Origin: Berkiella_A sp963976875
GTDB lineage: Bacteria > Pseudomonadota > Gammaproteobacteria > Berkiellales > Berkiellaceae
Direction: 5' to 3'
DNA length: 64,000 nt
NCBI GenBank assembly: GCA_963976875.1
Contig: CAXBML010000007.1
Location: 92,898-156,897, forward strand
The position numbers and the translations under genes are program-made. This document shows positions 51,367 to 61,341 of the stretch, piece after piece. The notes beneath the pieces are model-generated. The model saw only the letters and a list, made by a program, of their open reading frames with translations. It was not told the DNA's origin and searched no databases. Numbering within the stretch: the stretch's first letter is position 1; each line of letters begins with the position of its first letter.

Positions 51367-51762
51367 TTAAGCGTCAACAGCTTCTTTCAAGCTCTTTAGC
51401 ACAACTAACTTCACATCATCACGAGCAGGCTTAGAAGGAATTACAACTTCAGTACCAGTTAATGGGCTAACCATTTTACGCTGTTTAGTTGCTTTACGAC
51501 GAACTTTTCTAATTTTTAACCCCAACTTTGGCAAAATAATCTCACCTGAACCTTGCTTCTTCAAGTGTGCTTTAACCAATTTGGCCAAAGAATCAAAAAC
51601 AGCTTCAACATCAACTCGCTTGATATCTGTATCCATCGCAATATGCTGGAAAATTTCAGCTCTAGACTGGCGTTCTTTAATGGCTCGAACTCTTTCTTTC
51701 TTCTGAGAAGATTGAACTGTTTTTCTCTTCATTGTTGACTTTGTTGCTTTTCTAGGGGCCAT
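51367..51762 (-). CDS. HU/IHF-like DNA-binding protein with basic N-terminal tail
   Basis: This 131-residue protein has a strongly basic front part (MAPRKATKSTMKRKTVQSSQ) followed by an HU-type domain with VDVEAVFDSLAKLVKAHLKK near residue 50, GSGEIILPKLGLKIRKVRRK near 71 and TGTEVVIPSKPARDDVKLV near 103. It is longer than HU (about 90 aa) because of the histone-like tail. It would bind DNA and compact or bend it. Similar proteins occur in Coxiella and Legionella relatives. Confidence 0.8.
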   Translation of the reverse strand: MAPRKATKSTMKRKTVQSSQKKERVRAIKERQSRAEIFQHIAMDTDIKRVDVEAVFDSLAKLVKAHLKKQGSGEIILPKLGLKIRKVRRKATKQRKMVSPLTGTEVVIPSKPARDDVKLVVLKSLKEAVDA

Positions 51763-51859
51763 TTAAAACTCCACCGTTATAATAGTAAATTTACCAAACC
51801 AGCGATTATGCCAACACACCATTTATAAGTAAAGGGGCACACCAAATGAATAAAGATAT

Positions 51860-52522
51860 TTATAATGGGCTAACGCATTCTTTTAAGTCAAAGCTGGGTG
51901 CGTTCATTTGTGGAGAAACGGGATATGCTTTGAGTAACTGCTCATCCAACGCGGCCTCAAAGCAATCACTTATCTGTGTTTCATTAGATTTAGGATCTAA
52001 CCAAGCTTCATAATCTTTGGGCTGCAAAATAACGGGCTTCCTCTCATGGATGGCAGACAGCTTGTCGCCTGAAGCTATCGTGATCACGGCGCATGTGTTT
52101 TCTTCTTCTGATTGCTTTTCGTGCCACACTGACCATATGCCAGCCAACCCCAAAACCGCACGGCCAGGTGAGAAAATGTAAAAAGGCTGCTTTTTGCCGC
52201 CTAAAGCTTTCCACTCGTAATAACCTGATATGGGAACAATGCAACGTTTTTTTAAAGCGGCTTGTTTAAACGTCGGCTTTTCCAATAATGTCTCTTGTCT
52301 CGCATTGATATAACCTTGCGGCATCTGACCATCTTGAGCTTTAGCCCAATGTGGCAAAAAAGACCAACGACTAAAAACAACGCCACGCCCGAGAGTCGTT
52401 ATGATAGGGATCATTTGTGTGGGCGCTATATTATAGCGCGGCCGCATAATAAAGCCTCGTCGTAACTGAAAGTGCTCTTCTATCTGCTTAATATCAGCAA
52501 ATAAGGCAAATCGACCACACAT
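51860..52522 (-). CDS. SRAP domain protein (YedK/HMCES family)
   Basis: This 220-residue protein begins MCGRFALFA; Cys2 is exposed after Met removal and forms a covalent link to abasic sites in single-stranded DNA in YedK and HMCES. RYNIAPTQ near 29 (Asn), PISGYYEWK near 97 (catalytic Glu) and SAIHERKPVIL (His) near 157 complete the active site. Start and glmS stop overlap as TAATG, so it is translationally coupled to glmS. Confidence 0.93.
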   Translation of the reverse strand: MCGRFALFADIKQIEEHFQLRRGFIMRPRYNIAPTQMIPIITTLGRGVVFSRWSFLPHWAKAQDGQMPQGYINARQETLLEKPTFKQAALKKRCIVPISGYYEWKALGGKKQPFYIFSPGRAVLGLAGIWSVWHEKQSEEENTCAVITIASGDKLSAIHERKPVILQPKDYEAWLDPKSNETQISDCFEAALDEQLLKAYPVSPQMNAPSFDLKECVSPL

Positions 52523-54354
52523 TATTCAACCGTAACAGATTTTGCAAGATTTCTAGGCTGATCCACATCTGTCCCCTTCCGCAAAGCAACGTGATACGCT
52601 AACTGCTGTAGTGGTAGTGTCATCACGATAGGAGACAAAAGCTCTCCCGCATCAGGCACCTCAATGACAGTCATATTTTGCTTGGCTGTAAATGCAACGC
52701 TCTTTTCAGCGATTAAAAACACCTCACCCTTGCGCGCTAAAACTTCATGAATATTGGACTTAAGTTTCTCTAACATGGAATCCTTACTTGCCACCACAAC
52801 CACTGGCATGTGTTTATCCACCAAAGCTAAAGGCCCATGTTTTAGCTCACCTGCAGGGTAAGCTTCCGCATGAATATAGGAGATTTCTTTTAATTTCAAT
52901 GCGCCTTCTTTGGCAATAGCATACTGCTTGCCTCGTCCCAAAAACAAGGTATGATTTTTTTCTTCAAACCGTTCAGAGTATCTTTCAATAATACTATCGA
53001 GCTTCAGGGTTTCTTCTAACAAAGCTGGTAATTTTCGGAGCTGTTTCGCGATACCTGCCTCTCGGGTCTTTATCTGGTCGTTCCTTTTCCCTAGGCAATG
53101 GGTTAACATTAAAAGGGCAACCAACTGCGTGGTAAATGCTTTGGTCGAGGCTACGCCAATTTCAGGCCCCGCATGCGTCAACAATACGCACTGTGATTCT
53201 CGAACTAAAGCGCTTTCAGGCACGTTACATATTGCAAGTGTGCCACAATAACAGTCTGAGGATATACCTTTCAATGCAGCCAGTGTATCAGCAGTCTCAC
53301 CAGACTGAGACAAGCTAACAAACAACGTGCCATTGGGGACCACCTGACGCTGGTACCGTACCTCGCTAGCGACATCAACCTGACAAGACAACCCAGTGAT
53401 ACTCTCTATCCAGCTTTTTGCCACCAACCCCGCATGATAGCTCGTGCCACAAGCCACAATCTGAACATGCCGAACCCGATCAAATATGTCGGAGGCACAA
53501 GAACCAAAAATACGATCATGGATATCCTCACCGGATAACCGCCCCTCCATTGCCGCACAAACGGCTTGAGGTTGCTCGAAGATCTCTTTTTGCATAAAGT
53601 GACGATAAGAACCACGATCCACGCTTTGCAAGCTGATAGAAATTTTCTTTACAGGTCTTTGGCTTAGCTTTCCCGAGGCATCAAAAATTTCAAACTTGTG
53701 TTGATAGACATCTGCAATGTCCCCCTCTTCTAACACAACAATTTCTTGTGTAAAAGGCAATAAAGCTAAAGTATCGGAAGCAATATAGTGTTCACCAATG
53801 CCCACCCCCAAAACCAATGGGCTGCCCTTGCGTGCAACAATAATATGGTCAGGCTCAGCCTTAGAAACAACACAAAGCGCATAGGTACCCTCTAGCCGAT
53901 CCATTGCCTCTTGCACAGCCTCTTTAAGGGAGCACCCCAATTTAAGCAAGTCTCCCAGCAAGCACACTATCACTTCTGAATCTGTTTCCGATTCAAAACG
54001 ATGACCTTTTTCTATTAGCTCCGCTCGTAATGTTTCAAAGTTTTCAATAATGCCGTTATGCACCAATGCAATGCTATCTTCAAACGTGTGGGGGTGTGCA
54101 TTGATTTCGCTAGGTTGCCCATGCGTGGCCCACCTAGTATGAGCCAGACCAATTTTCCCCAGGGCAGGCGCTTTCGATAGCGCATCATCTAAATCCCTTA
54201 CCTTGCCACAAACTCTTCGACGAATAAGCTCTCCATCTGCGCCCAATACAGCCAGACCTGCAGAATCATAGCCCCTGTACTCCAAACGCTTCAAGCCTTC
54301 AACCAATAATGGCGCAATATCGCGCTGTGAAACAAGTGCTGTTATCCCACACAT
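52522..54354 (-). CDS. glmS: Glutamine-fructose-6-phosphate aminotransferase
   Basis: This 610-residue enzyme makes glucosamine-6-phosphate. The N-terminal Ntn-type glutaminase begins with Cys after Met (MCGITALVSQ) and has HTRWATHGQPSEINAHP near 73. Two SIS sugar-isomerase domains follow (CGTSYHAGLVAKSWIE near 300 and LGRGKQYAIAKEGALKLKEISY near 470), and it ends DQPRNLAKSVTVE as is typical. The frame extends 25 codons further, into glmU, but GAGGT is 5 bases before the ATG at 54354. It follows glmU by 13 bases. No glmS ribozyme is expected in this phylum and none was seen. Confidence 0.97.
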   Translation of the reverse strand: MCGITALVSQRDIAPLLVEGLKRLEYRGYDSAGLAVLGADGELIRRRVCGKVRDLDDALSKAPALGKIGLAHTRWATHGQPSEINAHPHTFEDSIALVHNGIIENFETLRAELIEKGHRFESETDSEVIVCLLGDLLKLGCSLKEAVQEAMDRLEGTYALCVVSKAEPDHIIVARKGSPLVLGVGIGEHYIASDTLALLPFTQEIVVLEEGDIADVYQHKFEIFDASGKLSQRPVKKISISLQSVDRGSYRHFMQKEIFEQPQAVCAAMEGRLSGEDIHDRIFGSCASDIFDRVRHVQIVACGTSYHAGLVAKSWIESITGLSCQVDVASEVRYQRQVVPNGTLFVSLSQSGETADTLAALKGISSDCYCGTLAICNVPESALVRESQCVLLTHAGPEIGVASTKAFTTQLVALLMLTHCLGKRNDQIKTREAGIAKQLRKLPALLEETLKLDSIIERYSERFEEKNHTLFLGRGKQYAIAKEGALKLKEISYIHAEAYPAGELKHGPLALVDKHMPVVVVASKDSMLEKLKSNIHEVLARKGEVFLIAEKSVAFTAKQNMTVIEVPDAGELLSPIVMTLPLQQLAYHVALRKGTDVDQPRNLAKSVTVE

Positions 54355-54367
54355 AAGTGACCTCGTG

Positions 54368-55792
54368 TTATTTGGACTTGACTTCTTCAGAAGAGTAAGT
54401 GAAGTTGGTTGTTTTTTTTGATGTGCCACCTTTTTGCTTCACGGGTCTCGCCCACCCATCTTCAGAACGATGTAACAACTTGTGTGTCATAGTGAGCTGG
54501 TGCGCAGGCGCATCCTTCGTCAACGTGGAGCCTGCGGCAATGGTTGCGCCCTCGCCCACTTTAACTGGCGCAATTAATTGTGTATCTGAACCGATAAAAG
54601 CATTATCGCCAATAATCGTTCTATATTTATTCGCACCATCATAGTTGCATGTAATTGTTCCTGCACCAATGTTAACTGTTTTGCCCATGACAGCATCGCC
54701 AATATAACTAAGGTGAGAAACCTTGGAACCCTTACCAATAATGGTATTTTTAATTTCAACAAAATTACCTATGTGCACGTCGCTTGACAACTCAGTGCCG
54801 GGACGCAGCCTAGCGAATGGCCCAACAGAGCAGTTATCACCAACAATAACGTCTTCTAGATATGAGTTGGCCAAAATAGAGACGTTTTCTCCCAGCTCAC
54901 AATTGATCAAAACACAATTGGGACCAATGCGAGTATTTTTTTTCATTGTAACCTTACCTTCGATCACAACATTCACATCGATCACAACATCAATATCAGC
55001 CTCAAGCGAACCTCGCAAATCAAATCGCGCAGGATCAAAAATACAGACACCTTTCTTTAATAGTGCTTCAGCCAAATGGCGCTGATAATAACGTTCTGCA
55101 GTCACTTGCTGGGACTTATCGTTAACCCCCAGAACCTCTTCGACTACGCTTGGAACGGCCGTTACTATGTCGCACCCTTCCTCAGCTGCCATTTGAATAA
55201 TATCAGTCAAGTAATACTCGCCCTTAGCGTTAGTATTTTCTATCAGGGGGACCCACCTTTCTAGGTTTTGTTTGCCCACAACAAATATACCCGTGTTAAC
55301 TTCGTGTATTTGTTTTTCAATATCATTCGCATCGTTCTCTTCTACAATCCGCATAACACGCCGGTCTTCGCGAACGATTCGTCCAAGCCCTGTGGGGTCA
55401 CTTGCTATTGCTGTCAATAAACCAATGCTGTTTTCAGGCGCTGCGGCCAACAAACGTTTCAAAGTATCAGGTGCAATTAAAGGCACATCACCATAAAGCG
55501 TTAGCACCCTATGGTCATCCGGGATATGGGGTAATGCTTTAGAGACAGCATCACCTGTGCCCAGGCGCTCAGTCTGTTCAACCCAGGTTAAAGGAAAAGA
55601 CTTGAAGTGTTGTTTAACCAACTCCCCTTCATACCCATGGATGATGATAATTTGGCTAGGATTGAGTGTTTGGGCAGCTTTAAGAACATGCTCCAACATT
55701 GGCTTTCCGCCGATGGGGTGCAGAACCTTAGGAAGAGGGGACATCATTCTTGTGCCTTGCCCCGCCGCTAGAACGACAATACTTAAATCCAT
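54368..55792 (-). CDS. glmU: Bifunctional GlmU, acetyltransferase/uridyltransferase
   Basis: This 474-residue enzyme makes UDP-GlcNAc. The N-terminal uridyltransferase has VVLAAGQGTRMMSPLPKVLHPIGGKPM near residue 6 and YGDVPLI near 104. The C-terminal left-handed beta-helix has hexapeptide repeats (VIIEGKVTMKKNTRIGPNC onward) with GNFVEIKNTIIGKGSKVSHLSYIGDA near 348 and NYDGANK near 386. It has about 18 residues more at the C-terminus than E. coli GlmU. With glmS it forms the amino-sugar unit between the ATP operon and the SRAP gene. Confidence 0.97.
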   Translation of the reverse strand: MDLSIVVLAAGQGTRMMSPLPKVLHPIGGKPMLEHVLKAAQTLNPSQIIIIHGYEGELVKQHFKSFPLTWVEQTERLGTGDAVSKALPHIPDDHRVLTLYGDVPLIAPDTLKRLLAAAPENSIGLLTAIASDPTGLGRIVREDRRVMRIVEENDANDIEKQIHEVNTGIFVVGKQNLERWVPLIENTNAKGEYYLTDIIQMAAEEGCDIVTAVPSVVEEVLGVNDKSQQVTAERYYQRHLAEALLKKGVCIFDPARFDLRGSLEADIDVVIDVNVVIEGKVTMKKNTRIGPNCVLINCELGENVSILANSYLEDVIVGDNCSVGPFARLRPGTELSSDVHIGNFVEIKNTIIGKGSKVSHLSYIGDAVMGKTVNIGAGTITCNYDGANKYRTIIGDNAFIGSDTQLIAPVKVGEGATIAAGSTLTKDAPAHQLTMTHKLLHRSEDGWARPVKQKGGTSKKTTNFTYSSEEVKSK

Positions 55793-55925
55793 GTCGTTAC
55801 CTTACTTATTTGATTTTTTCTTACCATTTTTGCACTTTAAGCAAAATAAACAGCTTTCGCCACAAAAATAGGCAGTTCTGTCAAAAAAACTCTTTTTTTA
55901 ACGGCTATTTAGTCAACTTTTCAGT

Positions 55926-56354
55926 TTATTTGTACTTGCCTTTCTTTTTCAGGTCTTGAATCGCTCTTAACATGCCAGCAGCCTGAACAAGCTCAGCGCG
56001 CGCTCGAGCTATGTCTACTCTAGACTGGCTATCTTGAATTGCTTGTTCCGCCTGCTCTCTTGCTTTGATGGCTTCCATCTCGTTGAAATCTCTAGCTCGT
56101 ACAACCGTATCAGCTAAGACTGTCACGTGCCCAGGTTGGATCTCTAATATACCACCTGTGACATAGGCAATTTCCTCTGCCCCATCTTTTAGACGAAGCC
56201 TGATAGGCCCGGGTAACAGGCCTGTTAATAGCGGCGCATGCCCCGCCGCAACTTCTAACTCCCCCAGAATACCTGTCGCAAAAACTCTCGTTGCCTCTCC
56301 TGAAAATATTTCAGACTCAGCACTAACAATATCAACCTGTATGGATTTAGACAT
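55926..56354 (-). CDS. atpC: ATP synthase epsilon subunit
   Basis: This 142-residue F1 subunit has the N-terminal beta-sandwich (VDIVSAESEIFSGEATRV, GHAPLLTGLLPGPIRL) and the C-terminal helical hairpin (QAEQAIQDSQSRVDIARARAEL). It couples F1 to the c-ring and can inhibit ATP hydrolysis. It is the last gene of the atpIBEFHAGDC operon. Confidence 0.97.
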   Translation of the reverse strand: MSKSIQVDIVSAESEIFSGEATRVFATGILGELEVAAGHAPLLTGLLPGPIRLRLKDGAEEIAYVTGGILEIQPGHVTVLADTVVRARDFNEMEAIKAREQAEQAIQDSQSRVDIARARAELVQAAGMLRAIQDLKKKGKYK

Positions 56355-56369
56355 AGTGGTAACCTTAAC

Positions 56370-57782
56370 TTATGACATACCTTTGGCTTTTTCAACCGCT
56401 TCATCTATGCTTCCCACCATATAAAAAGCTTGCTCTGGCAGATGATCGTACTCACCGTCAATAATACCTTTAAATCCTTTGATTGTGTCTTTTAAAGAGA
56501 CATACTTACCTGGAGAGCCAGTGAAAACCTCTGCAACAAAGAAGGGCTGGGATAAAAACCGTTGAATTTTTCTAGCCCTAGAAACAGATGCTTTATCTTC
56601 TTCAGACAGCTCATCCATACCCAAAATTGCAATAATATCTTTTAGTTCTTTATAGCGTTGCAAGGTACCTTGAACACCTCGGGCCACATCATAATGCTCT
56701 TGCCCAACAACCAAGGGATCTAGTTGTCGACTCGTAGAGTCCAGCGGATCTACAGCAGGATATATTCCTAACTCAGCGATTTGCCTTGACAATACAACCG
56801 TCGCGTCCAAGTGAGCAAATGTTGTTGCAGGGGAGGGATCGGTTAAATCATCCGCAGGAACATATACAGCCTGGATAGAGGTAATAGATCCGGTTTTTGT
56901 GGATGTGATTCGCTCTTGCAAGCGCCCCATTTCTTCCGCCAATGTGGGCTGATACCCCACCGCGGATGGCATTCTACCCAACAGTGCAGACACTTCCACA
57001 CCCGCAAGCGTATAACGATAAATATTATCAATAAAAAGCAAAACGTCGCGGCCTTCGTCTCTAAAGCTTTCAGCAATAGTCAATCCTGTTAACGCAACTC
57101 TTAAGCGGTTTCCTGGTGGCTCGTTCATTTGCCCATAAACCAAAGAAACCTTATCTAAAACGCTGGAGTCCTTCATCTCATGATAAAAGTCATTACCTTC
57201 ACGAGTTCGTTCGCCTACTCCGGCAAAAACAGAATAACCACTATGCTCAATAGCAATATTACGTATAAGCTCCATCATGTTGACGGTCTTACCTACACCT
57301 GCACCACCGAACAACCCGACCTTACCACCTTTAGCAAATGGGCAGATCAAGTCAATAACTTTAATGCCGGTTTCCAATAACTCATCACTAGCAGCCTGCT
57401 CCTGAAAAGAAGGCGCGTCTCTGTGAATAGCCAACCTTTGTTCTTCATTAATTGGCCCTTGCTCATCAATGGGTGTTCCCAAAACATCCATGATACGACC
57501 TAGCGTTTTCTGTCCAACCGGTACTTTTATTGGCTCCTGGGTATTCTGAACTTTCAGGCCTCTTTTGACACCGTCTGTTGTTCCCATTGCGATGGTTCTA
57601 ACAACGCCATCCCCAAGTTGCTGCTGAACTTCAAGCGTTAAGCCTGCTTCCCCAACAATTAAAGCATCATACACTTTCGGCACATTACTACGTGGAAACT
57701 CAACGTCCACAACCGCACCAATGATTTCAACAATTTCACCAATTGTGGTATCAGAAACAGTCATCGCTTCAGCTGTACTCAT
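56370..57782 (-). CDS. atpD: ATP synthase beta subunit
   Basis: This 470-residue catalytic F1 subunit has the Walker A GLFGGAGVGKTVNMMELI near residue 158, the catalytic region GVGERTREGNDFYHEM near 193, DVLLFIDNIYRYTLAG near 248 (Walker B) and ALLGRMPSAVGYQPTLAEEM. Length is slightly over E. coli (460) because of about 15 extra N-terminal residues before IGEIVEIIGAVVDVEF. Confidence 0.98.
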   Translation of the reverse strand: MSTAEAMTVSDTTIGEIVEIIGAVVDVEFPRSNVPKVYDALIVGEAGLTLEVQQQLGDGVVRTIAMGTTDGVKRGLKVQNTQEPIKVPVGQKTLGRIMDVLGTPIDEQGPINEEQRLAIHRDAPSFQEQAASDELLETGIKVIDLICPFAKGGKVGLFGGAGVGKTVNMMELIRNIAIEHSGYSVFAGVGERTREGNDFYHEMKDSSVLDKVSLVYGQMNEPPGNRLRVALTGLTIAESFRDEGRDVLLFIDNIYRYTLAGVEVSALLGRMPSAVGYQPTLAEEMGRLQERITSTKTGSITSIQAVYVPADDLTDPSPATTFAHLDATVVLSRQIAELGIYPAVDPLDSTSRQLDPLVVGQEHYDVARGVQGTLQRYKELKDIIAILGMDELSEEDKASVSRARKIQRFLSQPFFVAEVFTGSPGKYVSLKDTIKGFKGIIDGEYDHLPEQAFYMVGSIDEAVEKAKGMS

Positions 57783-57826
57783 TTTTCGCTCACTTTCCCA
57801 ACTGGGATTTTAATTATTACCTAACA

Positions 57827-58702
57827 CTAAACCGCGGCGGCACCACTCACGATCTCTGACAGTTCTTGCGTAATCGCAGCTTGTCTGGCTTTGTTGTAGA
57901 CCAACTGCAAATTATCAATTAATTCACTTGCGTTCTCTGAAGCACTTTTCATAGCTATCATTCTCGCAGACTGCTCACAGGCAAAATTCTCTACAACACC
58001 GTGATAAACCTGGGCCTCAATAAAGCGCGTTAACAGTGCATCTAACAATTCTTTGGCATCAGGCTCATAAAGATAATCCCAATACTTAGTCTCAGACGGA
58101 GCCTCAGAAAAAGAGTCTTTGTCTGGCGCAATCGGCAAAACCTTTTTAATAACCGCTTGTTGAGTCATGGTATTCACAAACATGTTATAAGAGATATAGA
58201 TAGCATCAATCTCGCCCTTATCAAAGGCCTTTAACATAACGCCAACGGCACCAATCACATCAGCGACCTCAGGCTTGTCTCCTAGCCGGCTGGTAGAAGC
58301 CAATAATGGCACATCCAGACGCCTCAAATAAGCCTCTGCTTTAGAGCCTATAGCGCAATAAGAAGTTTTTACTCCTTTTTGCTCTAAACGGCTGTGCTCT
58401 TTTAATATATGTCTAAATAAATTGCCATTTAGACCGCCACACAAACCTCTGTCGCTAGAAATAACAATGACGCCAACCGCCCTCTCTTCCCGCTCAATAA
58501 GAAACGGATGTCGATACTCGGAATGACTATGTGCCAAATGCTCAATAACAATACGAATTTTATCAGCATATGGACGAGAGGCCTCCATGCGTTGCTTCGC
58601 TTTTCGCATTTTACTAGCGGCAACCATTTCCATGGCGCTTGTTATTTTTTGCGTACTTTTAATACTTTTTATTTTACTTCGTATTTCATTTGCACCAGAC
58701 AT
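57827..58702 (-). CDS. atpG: ATP synthase gamma subunit
   Basis: This 291-residue rotor stalk subunit has the N-terminal helix ANEIRSKIKSIKSTQKITSAMEMV and the C-terminal MIAMKSASENASELIDNLQLVYNKARQAAITQELSEIV that enter the F1 cavity. The central SSDRGLCGGLNGNLF is the family signature. Confidence 0.97.
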   Translation of the reverse strand: MSGANEIRSKIKSIKSTQKITSAMEMVAASKMRKAKQRMEASRPYADKIRIVIEHLAHSHSEYRHPFLIEREERAVGVIVISSDRGLCGGLNGNLFRHILKEHSRLEQKGVKTSYCAIGSKAEAYLRRLDVPLLASTSRLGDKPEVADVIGAVGVMLKAFDKGEIDAIYISYNMFVNTMTQQAVIKKVLPIAPDKDSFSEAPSETKYWDYLYEPDAKELLDALLTRFIEAQVYHGVVENFACEQSARMIAMKSASENASELIDNLQLVYNKARQAAITQELSEIVSGAAAV

Positions 58703-58707
58703 TATGT

Positions 58708-60267
58708 CTACTCACCCTTTGTCAGCTGCCAAGAGGAAGATTGCTTAAATGATTCAATAGCTGCTTTTAGTCTCGCATCAATATCATCATTGAAATCGCC
58801 TTTACTATTTAAGTCAGAAATTAAATCCGCATGCTCTTTCTTCACAAAATCCAACATACCTTGCTCAAAGATTAGAACTTGCTTGAGATCAACATCATCC
58901 AACAAGCCCCTGTCAATGGCATACAAGACAACAGACTGCTCGGCAACAGAGTAAGGTGAAAATTGCTTTTGCTTCATCGCCTCCATAACACGTTGTCCAC
59001 GAGCCAATTGCTTGCGGGTCGCCTCGTCCAAGTCAGATGCAAATTGTGCAAAAGCGGCTAACTCACGATACTGGGCTAATGCCAAGCGCACACCGCCCCC
59101 TAACTTCTTAATCGCCTTGGTTTGGGCCGCGCCCCCCACCCGAGAAACAGAGAGTCCCGCATTAATCGCTGGGCGAATGTTGGCGTTAAACAAATCACTT
59201 TCTAAGAATATTTGCCCATCAGTAATAGAAATTACATTGGTCGGAATAAACGCTGAAACGTCTCCCGCCTGTGTTTCAATAATAGGTAGCGCAGTTAAAG
59301 AGCCGGTCTTTCCTTTCACCTGGCCATTGGTTAGTTTTTCAATATGGTCTGCATTGACTCGAGCAGCTCTTTCAAGCAAACGTGAGTGCAGGTAAAAGAC
59401 ATCGCCAGGATAAGCTTCTCGACCGGGAGGCCGCTTCAACAATAATGAGATTTGCCTATAGGCCCAAGCTTGCTTGGTCAAATCATCATAAACAATAAGG
59501 GCATCTTCCCCTTTATCGCGAAAATACTCACCCATAGAGCACCCCGAATAAGGTGCTATGAATTGCAGAGCAGCCGCCTCACTGGCAGAGGCCGCAACAA
59601 CAATCGTGTGCTTCATCGCGCCATGCTCTTCTAGCTTCTTCACAACACTCGCAACAGAAGATGCTTTTTGACCTATTGCCACATAAACACACTTTACGCC
59701 CGTGTCTTTTTGGTTAATGATTGCGTCAATCGCAATAGCGGTTTTACCCGTTTGTCTATCACCAATAATTAACTCTCTTTGACCTCGGCCCACAGGTACC
59801 ATAGCATCGATGGCTTTCATGCCTGTTTGCATTGGCTGGTCCACTGATTGTCGAGCAATAACGCCTGGCGCTACTTTTTCAATTGGGGCGGTTTCTTTAG
59901 CGTCAATATCACCCTTGCCATCAATAGGTCGCCCCAACGCATCAACCACGCGTCCTAATAGTGCGTCACCAACGGGCACCTCTAATATTCGGTTTGTACA
60001 CTCTACGGATTGTCCTTCTGCCAACTTATCAGCAGAGCCCAATATTACCGCCCCAACAGAATCCCGCTCAAGGTTTAAAGCCAAACCATAAACATCACCA
60101 GGGAACTTTATCATCTCCCCTAGCATGACGTCATTCAAACCATGTATACGAACAATTCCGTCACCCACACTTATGATGGTTCCAACGGTTCGTGCTTTCG
60201 CATCGATATCCGTTTTTTCAATACGCTGACGAATCAGCTCGCTAATTTCAGAAGGATTTAATCGCAT
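58708..60267 (-). CDS. atpA: ATP synthase alpha subunit
   Basis: This 519-residue regulatory F1 subunit begins MRLNPSEISELIRQRIE. It has GDRQTGKTAIAIDAIINQKD near 170, YDDLTKQAWAYRQISLLLKRPPGREAYPGDVFYLHSRLLERAA near 270-312 and the arginine finger region SVSRVGGAAQ near 372. An ATG two codons upstream (60273) is too close to AGAG; the ATG at 60267 matches the family start. Confidence 0.98.
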   Translation of the reverse strand: MRLNPSEISELIRQRIEKTDIDAKARTVGTIISVGDGIVRIHGLNDVMLGEMIKFPGDVYGLALNLERDSVGAVILGSADKLAEGQSVECTNRILEVPVGDALLGRVVDALGRPIDGKGDIDAKETAPIEKVAPGVIARQSVDQPMQTGMKAIDAMVPVGRGQRELIIGDRQTGKTAIAIDAIINQKDTGVKCVYVAIGQKASSVASVVKKLEEHGAMKHTIVVAASASEAAALQFIAPYSGCSMGEYFRDKGEDALIVYDDLTKQAWAYRQISLLLKRPPGREAYPGDVFYLHSRLLERAARVNADHIEKLTNGQVKGKTGSLTALPIIETQAGDVSAFIPTNVISITDGQIFLESDLFNANIRPAINAGLSVSRVGGAAQTKAIKKLGGGVRLALAQYRELAAFAQFASDLDEATRKQLARGQRVMEAMKQKQFSPYSVAEQSVVLYAIDRGLLDDVDLKQVLIFEQGMLDFVKKEHADLISDLNSKGDFNDDIDARLKAAIESFKQSSSWQLTKGE

Positions 60268-60303
60268 AACCATATTCTCTAACTTAAAGTTTTAAATTAA
60301 TTA

Positions 60304-60843
60304 TTAGAAGACACCCATGGCGTCGCCGAGTTTAGCAAGTTTGCCGCGTAAAGAACCATCAATAAGCAAGTCACCAGAGCGAATAACAGCCCCAGCCAAT
60401 ATACTGGGATCTTCTTGGCACTCCAACGCAATATCTCGTTGTAATTTTTTCTTCAACGATTGCCTAAAGCGCTCTTGGTCTTGCTCCGAAACAGGGAATG
60501 CAGAAGTCAGCTTAACGTCTACTATCTTTTCAGCCTCTGCTCGAAAAGCTTCAAATTGCTCACATATCTGTGGCATCAAAAGCAAGCGCTTAAAATGTGC
60601 CAGAGTGTGCATTAGATTTTGGCACTCAGGGGTGAAGCTTTCCCCTGCAATATCCAATATCATCTGAACAGTCTCACCTGAGCCATATGCCGGATTTTTC
60701 AACATACTATGCACAACTTCATTAGTAACAATCAGCTCTGCTGACTTAAGCATTTCAGACCATGCCTGCATGTTGTTTTGCTCAAATGCCAGCTCAAAGA
60801 TTGCCCTGGCATAGGGACGAGACACTTTGTATTCGACTGACAT
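60304..60843 (-). CDS. atpH: ATP synthase delta subunit
   Basis: This 179-residue peripheral stalk subunit has the N-terminal helical domain KVSRPYARAIFELAFEQNNMQAW and the C-terminal DPSILAGAVIRSGDLLIDGSLRGKLAKL that clamps alpha and b. Length matches E. coli (177). Confidence 0.96.
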   Translation of the reverse strand: MSVEYKVSRPYARAIFELAFEQNNMQAWSEMLKSAELIVTNEVVHSMLKNPAYGSGETVQMILDIAGESFTPECQNLMHTLAHFKRLLLMPQICEQFEAFRAEAEKIVDVKLTSAFPVSEQDQERFRQSLKKKLQRDIALECQEDPSILAGAVIRSGDLLIDGSLRGKLAKLGDAMGVF

Positions 60844-60848
60844 GGATA

Positions 60849-61319
60849 TTAAATTTCCTGTACCAGTTTATCCAACATTTGTTGATGTGAAGCGGGGTCT
60901 ATTGATTTTTCTAAGACCTTCTCAGCACCAAACAACGCCATTTCAGCAAATCGCTGTCTTAAAGTTTCTTTTGCTTCTTGGACCATGTTCTCAACTTCAT
61001 TCTGAGCTTGATCAATAATGCGCTGCCCTTCTTCATGGGCCTTTTGTCTTGCCGCATCTATAATGGAGTCTGATTGTTTTTGCGCCTCCAAGATAATTTT
61101 AGAGGCGGCCTCTTGCCCCTCTTTTAAACTAACCTCAGAACGTTCTTGGGCTTGTGCCAGCTCCAAATGCCCACTTTCTGCAGCCGCAAGGCCATCGGCA
61201 ATTTTATCTTCGCGCTCTTTGAGCGCGCTGACAATCGGAGGCCAAACAAAAGCCTTTGTAAACCAAACGAACAAAATGAAAGTGATCATTTGGCCAAACA
61301 GGGTTAAATTAATATTCAC
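60849..61319 (-). CDS. atpF: ATP synthase b subunit
   Basis: This 156-residue subunit has one N-terminal membrane helix (INLTLFGQMITFILFVWFTKAFVWPPI) followed by a long charged helix that forms the peripheral stalk dimer. Length equals E. coli AtpF (156). Confidence 0.97.
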   Translation of the reverse strand: MNINLTLFGQMITFILFVWFTKAFVWPPIVSALKEREDKIADGLAAAESGHLELAQAQERSEVSLKEGQEAASKIILEAQKQSDSIIDAARQKAHEEGQRIIDQAQNEVENMVQEAKETLRQRFAEMALFGAEKVLEKSIDPASHQQMLDKLVQEI

Positions 61320-61341
61320 TATACCCTCTCCTTAAAAGAAC

